Below, piece by piece: positions 52,713 through 62,958 of a stretch of 64,000 bases of DNA. The stretch's first letter is position 1, and every line of letters begins with the position of its first letter. The stretch is from Hygrophila difformis (lineage: Eukaryota; Streptophyta; Magnoliopsida; Lamiales; Acanthaceae): contig JAOANR010000012.1 in assembly GCA_030278955.1 (NCBI GenBank), forward strand, positions 1,081,858 through 1,145,857, read 5' to 3'. The notes below the pieces were generated by a model. That model searched no databases, was not told the origin of the DNA, and worked only from the letters and a program-made list of their open reading frames with translations. A program made the translations under genes and the position numbers.

Positions 52713-55700
52713 TGTAACACCCGAGAAATTTAATTCACATTCAAAGGAATGGAATTAATTTCTTGTGAAAGACGTTTATCCTTAAGGAAAGTAGATGGAG
52801 ATACCCCAACATTAAATTGAGCCCAAAAGAAAGTGAGGGCGCAACTTCGGGGACGAAGTTGATTCTTAAGGGGGGTGGAGTGTAATACCCCGAATTTTTA
52901 TCAACATCCAAGGGAATAAAATTTATTCCGATCAATGTCGAAATATATCCGAGAAGAAGAAAATAAATTATCACAATAATCTATTGCTCGGAAATGAGAC
53001 GCCGATAGATTCAAATTCAAAATGGAATAAAAGAGGGAAATGAAGCCCGAAGACATTCCATGAATTGAGTCAAAATAATTGGAATTAAATTCATGAAGGA
53101 AAAGAATTTTAATTCCAAGAACCCGTGAAGTCTGAAAAATTTAAAGATACAAGTTATTGCACGGGAATCAAAAGACGACGAATTGGAAGCCGACGAAACC
53201 GAGACCGACGGACTTAAGATTTTAACATAAAGTTCATTTGAGTCAAGAAAAACTTAAGATAAGGATTTATGACCGAGAATGACCCGAAAAATCGAGGCCG
53301 AAAACGTAGGAGGATAGAAGTCCGAAAGAGAGGAGAAAAGGCCCGACGGATCGCACGGCCCGGCACGGACCGCAGCCCAGCCGGGGCCGGCGCGCACCCC
53401 GCGCGCTTTTCCCATGTTTAGCGCGCCAACAGCGCGCCGTTGCAGCAGCAGCTGCGTTTGTCGCGTTTTGGCGACTTTCTCGCCAATTTTCGGGGCCCAA
53501 GTGAGGAATCTCGATCTATCACGGGTGTAGCATCTTTTTGGACGTTATGTAATCAATCCCATCTCATTTGTCAGCCATTTCATCAATCATTCACCCCAAA
53601 CTCTCCAAAAACTCTCCCAAAAGCCAAACACTCTTCCGACGAACTTCCGGCGACTTTCCGACGAGTTTCCGGCAACCAAATCCAACCAAGGAAGTGTGTA
53701 GATCAAGGATTGCAGGCTTTGGATTGTTGGTAAGATGTTAATCAAGTTTCCATATGGTTTTAAGATCATAAACATCATCCTAACTTACGAATCTTCATAT
53801 CCGAACACAAATCGGAGCCAAGGGAAGAATAAATCAGGTGGAAGAGATTCGTTCGTGACATTCCGTGGATTCCGGACGACCCCGTGACTTCCTAGACATC
53901 ATCCCCACTGTAAGTTAACATTACTATGGTTTTGGGTGACTTAAAATACAACCAAACATAGAGATTCAACTCAAGAAAATTTATAAAAATCTGTCAACAA
54001 GAAAAACCCTCAACGCAGCGTTTTCGTATGAATTTTTCGAACCTCTAAAGCTGCTCAAACAAAAAAACTCAAAACATGAAAAGTGTTCCTAAGACTTTGA
54101 TTTAGCTTCTGTAAAAATTTTAGAATTTTTCATATTGTTTTGAAACCTGAAACCAACCCAAAACCGAAGAGCATCAAATCTAAATCTTAGAACTTTGGCA
54201 GATTTTACTCTCAATCTTGTTGGTTATTTTGACCATGGATCTAGGCCGATCTAGGATTGGTGTTGAACATAAGAATTGTAGATCTATGAGTTTAGAACAC
54301 TACTGTAAGTTTTTAGAATTTTTCGTTGAGATTTGAACCTCCAAACTCGAGCCGATCCGATCTGCGTTAGAACCAATGTCAAGAACCTTGATAGATTTCT
54401 TAATCAAACTCGACGAGCAAAACTCTTACTTCGAGTGTTCAAACCTGAAAACTCAAAACTAAGTTTTTGATCCAAAGATCATAAGCTATATTGTGTAAAA
54501 ATTTCAAAGATTTTCATCAAGTTTTGATACCCCAAATCGTATCGAACATATTCTGCGTTCTTAAGAACTGTCAAAGGATGACAGTTTTCATGACCGAACT
54601 TGAGGAGCTTATTCCTATCACTTCTAGCCTGAACCAATCTTTGAGATCTAAACAAAAGTTGTTGGAAATCATGTCTAGTATGTCTCTGTAAAATTTCAGG
54701 ATTTTTGAAGTTCATTTGATATGATAAAAAGTCGAATCTTTTAACGTTGTCAAACCTGAATCCTGACAGCTTTTTGTTTCTGAAGAAAACTTGATTTTTG
54801 ACATGCTTCCCATCGTTTTTCCGGAAAACTTAAAACACGAAAGTTGTTCGTTGGGATGTTTTTGAGCTAATGTACAAATTTCAGAACAATCGCCTAAGAA
54901 ATGGATTTTTAAACTGAAAAGGCGCAAACTGTGACATCGATCGGTTTTAAACTTGAGAGATCTTGAAATCTTGTCGAAACATGAAATTAGCCTTTAAGGT
55001 TTAAATGATTGGGAATCCCTTTGAGATAAAATATAATTGAAATATCTTGCTTGCCGAAAGGCAATTGAAATATCTTGCTTGCCGAAAGGCAATTGAAATA
55101 TCTTGCTTGCCGAAAGGCAATTGAAATATCTTGCTTGCCGAAAGGCAATTGAAATATCTTGCTTGCCGAAAGGCAATTGAAATATCTTGCTTGCCGAAAG
55201 GCAATTGAAATATCTTGCTTGCCGAAAGGCAATTGAAATATAATGCTTGCCGAATGGAGATTGAAATATAAACTTGAAACATGAGACATGAGAAACTGTG
55301 CCAAGACGGCCAATGAAGTACTTGAAATGCGATATGGCTGCGGCCGCCGGATCACCGGCTAAATGATATATTGTTGAGATGATGGCGTAACGGGAAATAT
55401 ATTAAAAAGCTTAGATTTTATGAAATTGGCTGCGGCCGCCGGATTGCCGGCTAAACTAAACATTGTTGAGCAAGAAATGTTTTTATTAAATTTAATTAAA
55501 GGCTTTGAAACCCCTAACCCATGCTATGTGTTAACTTACTCAGCGCGTTTTTGCTGACCCAAACCATATATCTCCTTTTTCTTACAGAGTACGAAGAATA
55601 TGCATCGTCATATGCATACATGGGAACATTAGGGAAAATCTTTATTTTAAATCCCTGCATTAAATTACGACTTGCATGAACGGGAATGTTTAACCCGTGT

Positions 55701-55904
55701 TTTGGCCATGTCGGCCCTATATTTAAATTCCGCTGCAACTTTGATGTATTATCTTTAACTTATATATGAATGGGCTGTTTGAATATTTTAAATTCTGAAA
55801 AACCATAGCCTTGCATCTCTTTAGTGAGCTCGGAGAAACCGTGTCTCGCTAGGGAGGTGTGGCGGTGGCATCCCGGCCTGGGTTACCAAAACCGGGGTGT
55901 TACA
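52713..55904 (+). repeat. F 3' LTR
   Basis: Start set at TGTAACACCCGAG (52713) by analogy with C; an inner start TGTAATACCCCG at 52881 is the alternative and equals the D solo-LTR start. Donor at 53910, acceptor at 55587, hairpin repeats 55039-55262, end GGGTGTTACA at 55904. Confidence 0.88.
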
Positions 55905-55945
55905 TATTAGTTCAACACCCGTGCGTAGCGGGTGAAAAAATCTAG
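55905..55945 (+). mobile_element. Helitron-like 3' end fragment
   Basis: Hairpin CACCCG-TGCGTAG-CGGGTG followed by AAAAAAT and CTAG, then T, which fits the Helitron 3' signature (hairpin about 10 nt before CTRR, insertion before T). The remainder is missing, cut by F. A short motif, so moderate confidence. Confidence 0.5.
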
Positions 55946-56309
55946 TTATAAATAATTTTGGGTTGTAGCAATACTTTACCCAAAAAATTTTGGGGATATT
56001 TTACTAAAATTTTTGGGGATATTTTACATTTATGGTGCATGTCAGGTACGACTTGGGAATAAAAACAAGGGGAAATTCGAAATAAATACCTCCCACCCCA
56101 TTTTTATTACCTGTTCAGTACCCATAGTGTTTTGTTATTCCTTTTCAGTACCTAACACTTTTTTCGTAGGAGAGAGATTAATGTTTTGGCAGTTTTGCCC
56201 TTGCTTAAGTTTAGTACATTTATCTTTATAAGTTTCGTACATTTTGCATATGATTTCAGTATTTTTTATATTGTGTTTCAATACCTTTCCTGATTTTTTT
56301 TAAGGAGTT
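55946..56309. other. AT-rich spacer
   Basis: Non-coding, with two direct copies of TTTGGGGATATTTTAC (about 55989-56025). No gene or element recognised. Confidence 0.5.
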
Positions 56310-56570
56310 TTAGTTCTGATTAACCAATATAATTACCTGCCACTGTTTTCTTTCCCTGTCTAGCCCTTTTTCATATTCTTGTAGTTGGTTGATTTCATCA
56401 TTTATCCAAAAACTTAAATCTAATTCTTCTATTATAAGATTTTTCTGTTTAAGAGTTGTAAGCACTTTATTTTTGCTTCGATTTGGATTCTTATAATTTT
56501 TTTTAATGCGGTATCTTTCAATCGTAATTTTCTCCCATTTACTGTAATTTCTTATTGTTTTATAAGTCAT
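56310..56570 (-). CDS. small charged ORF (third of a minus-strand series)
   Basis: 86 aa, Lys/Glu/Asn-rich, starting MTYKTIRNYSKWEK; possibly helical. It begins shortly after the preceding frame ends. No family recognised. It belongs to the set read after the promoter at 58101 and may be a further small virus-like ORF or a decayed piece of a larger one. Confidence 0.3.
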   Translation of the reverse strand: MTYKTIRNYSKWEKITIERYRIKKNYKNPNRSKNKVLTTLKQKNLIIEELDLSFWINDEINQLQEYEKGLDRERKQWQVIILVNQN

Positions 56571-56590
56571 TTTTAATGTTGATTTTTGAT

Positions 56591-56887
56591 ATGGTTAATA
56601 AAGTCCGTTTTAGAAGTGTTTAACTCTTCTATTTTTGTTTTGAGGTCTATTGATTGGTAACTTATAACTTCTTCATATCTGTGAATCGAATTTAAAATAG
56701 TTTTTATTTCTTCGTCACGGTTTAACTCATATATGAGTTCATGTACATCTTATTTCTCTTCTTCTTTGTATTCTGTTAACCTTAAAATTGTGCCTTTATG
56801 GTCTTTTATTTCTTTTTCAATTTCCCGCATGGTTTCTCCAAGTTTTCCACATTCTGGACAAATATTAAAAAGTATTTGTGCTTCCAT
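56591..56887 (-). pseudogene. second minus-strand ORF, interrupted by one stop
   Basis: Its ATG (56887-56885) overlaps the stop of the 140-aa ORF as TAATG, the arrangement used for reinitiation in polycistronic pararetroviral RNA. 45 codons with a CPEC motif, then an in-frame TAA (56752-56750); the same frame stays open to about 56585. Charged, helix-prone. The break suggests an old, inactive copy. Confidence 0.35.
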
Positions 56888-57309
56888 TAGTTATTTCTTG
56901 CTAAATGTTCTTCTTGTAATTTTTTCCATATTTTTTCTTCAAGTTCACACGTTATAAAATGATTTTCACATTTTTCTATATGGTTATCTCGTAGGTTTTC
57001 TAAAACCTTATAGATTTTTGTGTGCTTTTGATAACTGTTTTCTAGAATTTCTATTTCATTTTTTAGAAATTCGACTTCCTTAGTTACTTTCCATTTTATA
57101 ATATTTTCAAATAATCTTTGTTCCCTGCAAATCTGGCTTATTTGATTTCGTTTATTCATCAGTCTGATAAGCAAATTTTCACATTCTTGGCATAGAAAGT
57201 GTGTTTTCGGGTAAGGTACAATAACAAACCTTGTTTCTGTGTTTTTAAACCATTCTATTTTAAACAAATCCGTTTTAGGGTTTTCAGCTGTTTTAGCCAT
57301 GTTCTCCAT
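56887..57309 (-). CDS. 140-aa coiled-coil ORF, pararetrovirus-like position
   Basis: From ATG 57309 to TAA 56889-56887. Basic/acidic mix with a Cys pair (FLCQECENLL) and long helical heptads (EVEFLKNEIEILENSYQKHTKIYKVLENLRDNH). First sizeable ORF after a ~790-nt leader. Size and place resemble the first small ORF of some Caulimoviridae, but I could not match it to a named family and there is no movement-protein, coat or RT motif in the window to confirm. Alternative: an accessory ORF of an unclassified retroelement. Confidence 0.35.
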   Translation of the reverse strand: MENMAKTAENPKTDLFKIEWFKNTETRFVIVPYPKTHFLCQECENLLIRLMNKRNQISQICREQRLFENIIKWKVTKEVEFLKNEIEILENSYQKHTKIYKVLENLRDNHIEKCENHFITCELEEKIWKKLQEEHLARNN

Positions 57310-58101
57310 TTGTTTTGATAAAAGAAATTAATTATTTCAGAAAAGTTTTAAAACACTAGTTTTTTGTACGCGAAAAACTTATATGTCGTGATGTCTTACT
57401 AGGTACTTGCCATCTCCTATTATTCCCTTGGTCGTGTTAACTTTCTGATTATGTGTTGTGGGTCCGATTGTCCTTTGCCATGGAAATATCATTATAAACA
57501 TTAAGCCCGTAATCCTCTTATTACTTTTACTGATGAGACATTTTCTGGCCTGTTCCGGGTTTCAAATTCAAATTAGCATTATCCAGACCTAGATCTGAAA
57601 CGTAAGCAGGGGGTCTAAGGGGCAAATCAAAAGGGACAACAGTAACAAAACATCATTATGTTTGACAAACATCCCTGAATTGCTTTATTACAGCTTTTAT
57701 GGCATAAAGCCTTTTAAATTTTTATCTTACTCCCTTAATAGTATATCTCATCAATTAAGTTTTAAAAGGTTATATATTTATGTTTATAATATTATTATCC
57801 ATACATAGAACAATCATACCATAACTTAAATCATAAATTAACCCATACCTTGAGAGAGGAGAGGCTTTCCCGTTCAGACGGGCCCCTGTATTTCAGGAAG
57901 TAAAGAAAAGAGGAAGCAATCCACACCGGGTCTTTCTTTACAAACTGAAATTTTATTACTGGAAAGGGTAGGGATACAAGAGAACTAGAGAGAGAAAGAG
58001 CTTTCGAGAGTAGCAAGAGTGCAGTCTCAAAAACCTTTAAAAACTAGAGAGCTAAGAAGTGAGTGTGTGTTTTACAAGTGAAGACCATTCCTCTATTTAT
58101 A
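57310..58101 (-). promoter_or_regulatory. TATA promoter, poly(A) signal and long leader (pararetrovirus-like)
   Basis: Minus-strand TATAAATA at 58101-58094 (context CTATAAATAGAGG). AATAAA at about 57957-57952, some 140 nt downstream, as in viruses that make terminally redundant RNA. A donor-like CAAG|GTATGG at 57848. A leader of about 750 nt with no long ORF. No initiator Met-tRNA primer site found here. Confidence 0.4.
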
Positions 58102-58528
58102 GATGGGAATGTCATCTAAGTAATCCACAACAACCAATGAAAATGCGCCAAGTGGCAAAGTTATCCGATAAGGTTCGGATGAAAAATCAAACAAGTAGTA
58201 CAATAATGCAATAATACCAATAATGTAATAATGAGGGGCCTAGTGCCCATTAACGCGGGTTTTTCAAGAGTCACATGGCTCTTGTCGGATTTTTTACTTT
58301 TCCTGCCTTGGATTCTTTTCTTCACATGGTTGGTGGTGTTTTCAGCCGCCCCACTAACTCTTTTTTGTTTTCTTTTTCTTTTTCGGATTCCATTATCTTC
58401 ACATGCTGGACTTTAATGTAAATTCCGGCTTATTCCAGCGTGGTTCTATCAATATTCTTCATCATTGGGGGGGACCACCACTTTCTTTTTTCAAGATTTT
58501 TATAATTTTGTTGGCCTGGTATTTTGCT
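58102..58528 (-). other. upstream promoter region between the 288-aa ORF and the TATA box
   Basis: Degenerate, with stops in all frames; a Lys/Arg-rich stretch (about 58300-58400, minus) may be decayed coding sequence. An ATGA overlap at the end of the 288-aa ORF opens only a ten-codon frame. Confidence 0.35.
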
Positions 58529-59395
58529 TCATTTTTCCTTAGTGCTACCAGCACTATATCTTCCATTTTTCTTGGCTACCATTGTTTCGGCAAAAGTAGG
58601 CCTTAGTTCCATTTCAAGCTTATGGAGAATTTCTTCTTCACTGAGGTTTTCAGTTTTTCCAGTCTGTATTGGACTCATAGTTTTTGGCAAACTACCAGCC
58701 ATAACCGGAATTAATGTGCTTTTACCACCTACCGGGCTAGATGGGCTTAGTTCTTCGTTTTGGTCCTTAGAGACCTCAGTGTTAGAACTTCTCTGGTTTG
58801 GTTCAAAATCATCTGAACTTATGCTTTTTAGCAAAGCATCAGCTATCAACGGACTTGACTCGTCTTTACCGTCTGCCGTTTGAGACGGACTAGATTCAAA
58901 CTTTTGATCCTTTAAGATCGCAGGAGTTGAATTTTCCTGGTTTTGCTGCATCCAGGCTTTTGCCAATTCTACTGCAGTCATAGAACTGGTGGGTTTGGGT
59001 TCTGGACCATAGGCTGGTTTTTCTTCTGGCTTTGGTGTTTTTAGTGTAAGGGACACAATTTTTGAGGTCAATTTCTCATTTTGGTTTTGAAGAATTTCAA
59101 GCTTCTTGGTGAGGTTTTCAATCTGGGCCTCTGCTTCAAGGGTTTTCATTTTTTGGTTTTCAAAATTCTGTAACCATTCGGCCTTTTGGGCTTCATATTT
59201 ACAGACTTCTTTGGCCATTTTTTCACATTGGTCACAAAACACAATTTGGGTTTTAGAAGAATGTCCAATTGAGTATTGGACTGGGCCTGTAGGATTTTGG
59301 GTTTTTAGCCTCAAACCATCAACAATGTTTTTCAAACTAGGGCTTACAAAGAACTCTGTGCCCAATGTGGTTTTTGCAAATTGAATTGCAGACAT
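58529..59395 (-). CDS. 288-aa coiled-coil protein, unknown family
   Basis: ATG 59395 to TGA. N-terminal ~55 residues (MSAIQFAKTTLGTEFFVSP) look globular, with a CDQCE motif at ~75. Residues ~85-140 form a coiled coil (AQIENLTKKLEILQNQNEKLTSKI). The rest is Ser/Pro/Asp-rich and low complexity, with repeated SSP and KDQ words, ending in a short helix (EEEILHKLEMELRPTF). Its position just before a promoter with small ORFs beyond it fits the last ORF of a circular pararetroviral genome integrated in the plant, but this is inference from layout. Only 11 nt of upstream sequence remain before the G LTR, so the true start may be missing. Confidence 0.4.
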   Translation of the reverse strand: MSAIQFAKTTLGTEFFVSPSLKNIVDGLRLKTQNPTGPVQYSIGHSSKTQIVFCDQCEKMAKEVCKYEAQKAEWLQNFENQKMKTLEAEAQIENLTKKLEILQNQNEKLTSKIVSLTLKTPKPEEKPAYGPEPKPTSSMTAVELAKAWMQQNQENSTPAILKDQKFESSPSQTADGKDESSPLIADALLKSISSDDFEPNQRSSNTEVSKDQNEELSPSSPVGGKSTLIPVMAGSLPKTMSPIQTGKTENLSEEEILHKLEMELRPTFAETMVAKKNGRYSAGSTKEK

Positions 59396-59406
59396 TAAAT
59401 CATAAA

Positions 59407-62400
59407 TGTAACACCCCCATTTTTCCTAAGGATGCAGCGGAAGAAAAGTGCGGGAACAATGGGTGGGGTGCTACCGCCACGTATTCCGGACCGCCCGAAA
59501 TACGCTAAGGCTAAAAATAATAAGTGCAGAAAATCAGAGTTTAATGCATATGCTAACCACTTCCCGGGCAAGTTAGCATATACTCTGCACAAAAGCTTAT
59601 AATACCGTAACAAGTATAAAATAAGCTTAATAAAAGGTTTGGTATAGCGTAACCAAACGGAGGAACGCATTCCTCAAATGAGCTCAATAATAGGAATGGA
59701 ATAAATCCATGGAAATTTTTATTTTAAAAGAGGTTGTACCTCGCATTTCAAAAATATTATAATAAGGGGTTGTCTATCTCGTATTTCAAAAATAACACTG
59801 CTAAATGCAAAATTACGTTGTTTAAACAGTAGGGCACCATATTTGCACAAGCGGGATAAAACCCAAATATTTATTTATGCTCGATACATAATTTCCAAGG
59901 CTTCATAAAAATTTGTCTTTGCCTTATAAAAATTTATCTATGCCAAGAAATAAGTTCTAACCCCCAAGGGGATTTTAAAAATATTCATTCTTATAAATAT
60001 TACCCCGTACCGTGCCCGTGCAAAATATGCTCTATCGAACCTTACAGATCTGAAACCTGAAAGGAAATGGTGACAAGTGTAGAGTCAACGAAAACAATCG
60101 CTGAGTAAGTAGAAGTTTACTCCCGGAGGAGGTAGGCTAGCGGAAATAATTTAAAGACGGCAGTTATGGTCATGGTATGCTAAAAACGAGAATAAATTTG
60201 TACATAAAGACAATATTAATCTAAACCCGGGAACAGATAATACAGCAATATGCGTTACCGAGAAATAATATCTCAGCCACTGTGATGTGCAGGTGCCCAA
60301 ACGGGGCCCAAATCTCACATACACGCAAGGGTGTGGGGGAGGTAAGAAATTTCCTCGAAACCCACCACTGGAATCAGATATGGAATCGCCTGGATAGCCC
60401 CAAGAGTCCCCGTGTGGCGATTAAGTGCAACAGCAACGTAGGAGTTGGGCAGCCGACCCATACCCAGACCCAGCCCCCGTAACAATGAGCTCAAAAATCC
60501 GTAGGATTTGAGAATAGTTGCGAACAGTATAAAGCACAGTAAAATGGCATACCAGTAATCCAAAAATAGTAGGGAGCTATAAGCATAAATTTAAAAATAA
60601 GAAAACGGTATTTAAAATTTATGCTTAAGCTAAACAAATTAAGGCTTACTCCAAAGAGTAAAAATCTACTTACAGTCACCGTGGATGGAATGGACACGAC
60701 ACACGCACGGCCTACGAGCAGATATCCCTTTACAGCTATTTGACTAGCAAAAATTATAATATTAACATCATTTGCTATAATGATATTTTAATGGAAATAA
60801 TACTAAAATTTTCCAATTTAATAAATCTTACCCGAAATACTCTCACGAACTAGCTACTTGCACTATTCTTTATTGAGCTCTAAAACTCCTTGACTTGCAC
60901 CGAAAATCCCACTAGAAATCGCGAATACTATAAATTACTTATAACAATACTACTATAATCCTACAACACTAAACTAAACTAAACTAAATAATAGATATAT
61001 AGCATAAAGGGGGAAAATTGGGGATGTAAAAATGGCGTGGGAATGCAAGGGTGAAGGGGTGTTAAATAGGTAAATGCTTGCTCTAATACACAGACATACC
61101 CCCTCGGTCAATATCCTCTTTCCCTATTTTCCATCTGTATGCATTTATTACCCCTACAGTCAGTGTCCTCCCTCCCCTCATTTTAGAAATTATTTGTCTC
61201 CTACTCCAACATTGCAGAGCACGGCCTGCACTCCACTTTTCTGTCTCCTCCTCTCCGTTCTCTTTTGTTTCTTTTGCCTCCTCTTTCTCTCTCTTTTTCT
61301 TTTGTCCCTTCTCCAACCTACTCGCCGGCGACGAGGGAGTGGTCGGAAGCGGCGGCGCGCGGCGGAGGTAGCGGCAGTGGCTCCGAACTTGGGCATCGTC
61401 TTCTCCGGCGAGGCAGGCGGCGCACGAAGGCGACGACGGCGGGCTCGGCGGTGCCAGCGGGCGGCGGCCTCCTCTTCCCTTCTTCACTCTCCTTCTTCTC
61501 CTTTCCTTTGCTTTCTATTTCGTTTGTGTTTTCGTTCGATCTATCTTTCTGTGTTGAGAACAAGGGGGTAAGATGGGGATGGTGACTCGGTGGCCACCAC
61601 AGCGGCGGCAGGGGCCGACGGCTGCGAGCGGCGGCGACGGGGTTCGACTTCAGCGGCGCTCCTCACTGTCTCGCCTCTCTCTCTATTTCTGTCTCTATCT
61701 TTATTTTCATTTTTGTTGATTATTGGTGTTGTTGATTTGAGAATAAAAATGGTAGTGGTGGAAGGATTTGTGGCCGCGGGTGTTGATGGAGATGGCGGTG
61801 GTGTTGGTTTTGATTGGAGGAGGGCAGTGGCGGTGGAGGCCTGTGGTGGCGGCCATGGGGGTGTGGGAATGTGGGAACCGATCGGAAGGGTGGGAGGACG
61901 GCGGAGGGCGCCGGCACCGGCGGTGCTCCGGCGAAGGCGGCGCCGGGGAGCGGCGGCAGCCTTGCTAGGGCTAGGGTTAGGGTTTTGGTGGTTTGGTGTA
62001 TTGGGCCTTTGGTTTGGACTGGGTTTAGTTTAGTTTGGGCTTAAATAATTTGTTCTTTATTTGCCTATTGCACTACTAAATTTATTTGGCCCAATCTCTA
62101 ATAATGGACTTAATCAACTAGCTATTATGGACATAATTTATTCATTAATCCAGTATCGTTAGTCGAGTAATCCAAGACTTCACTTCCTCCAATTCGGGAC
62201 AATATTTAATAAAAAGTCGATAATGGATTATGTACTGTAATTCAATTCTAAGGACTTAAATTCAATTCTAAATGGTCCATACACTTGTAATTCAATTTAA
62301 TGGATTCAATGAATTTAAATCTTCTATTAATTTGCTGTCTAACAATATGAATTAAGACTTCAAATCCCCACAAAGCGTTCGGTCGCTTGTTAGTTCCATA

Positions 62401-62919
62401 ATCTAATTAGCTAAGCGTCTTAGACCAATCTTAGGGGTTAATTCTATAATTTAATCCATCCTTTCATTAATATTAAATTGTATTTTTTTGCAAATAAAAT
62501 TTTATGGACTTACAATAGTTCAAATTTCCTAATTGGACAATTTATTAATAAGACGGGTCATCCTTGATTTTCATAAATTAATTGGCTAAGTATATATATA
62601 TATATATATTTTATTTAATCCTATTGATGCATAATCCGAGCCAATATTATTTAATCTAACACTTATATGTTAATAGATCTTAACTTAAATGTTTCTATCG
62701 TCCGCCCATTACGCGATTAGAATTTAATTTGCGCTAAAATGTAGGTAGGGAACTTAGGTTTAAAGTGGCTAGTTAATTTATACTAAATCCGATTGAATAG
62801 TCGTTGTTTTGAAAACATATCATCCCTTCATTTTAAAAAAAAGTTCAAATTTTATGGGAAATTTAGAATATTTAGTTATTTAAATTTAAATTTCGTTTAA
62901 ATTTTTATAGAGTGTTATA
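59407..62919 (-). repeat. G LTR (~3.5 kb)
   Basis: Left end TGTAACACCCCCA; right end AGTGTTATA, a degraded TGTTACA-type terminus. Putative acceptor TTTCCTTTCAG (minus, G at 60057), TTACTCAG just upstream, donor ACT|GTAAGT at 60673. A very GC-rich 5'-UTR-like block is at 61310-61970. ORFs over that block (e.g. 61590-62033) are Gly/Arg/Ala-rich frames typical of GC-rich UTR and are not called genes. A TA microsatellite lies at about 62590-62610. Confidence 0.65.
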
Positions 62920-62921
62920 GT

Positions 62922-62958
62922 CTACCCTCCTTAAATTAAGGCTTCGTCCTCGAAGCCT
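62922..62958 (-). promoter_or_regulatory. G polypurine tract with covarying hairpin
   Basis: Minus strand: hairpin AGGCTTCG-AGGA-CGAAGCCT (62958-62939), then TTAATTTAAGGAGGGTAGAC next to the LTR. Same TTCG-AGGA-CGAA core as A-F, but the outer three pairs are replaced by three other Watson-Crick pairs. Confidence 0.75.

Larger units (their letters stand above)
48131..55904 (+). mobile_element. F: gag-only gypsy element, 5'-truncated
   Basis: 5' LTR remnant 48131-50800, internal with gag, 3' LTR to 55904. The LTRs are offset by 5076 and almost identical apart from one extra 28-bp repeat in the 3' copy. The 5' LTR lacks about 500 bp that the 3' LTR has, so no TSD can be read. The LTR is of the D family. 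Confidence 0.92.

Noticed and set aside
61074..62044. Overlapping Arg/Gly/Ala-rich ORFs on both strands in the G LTR
   Set aside because: All frames are open because of GC-rich UTR-like sequence; no domain, and the block is inside an LTR.
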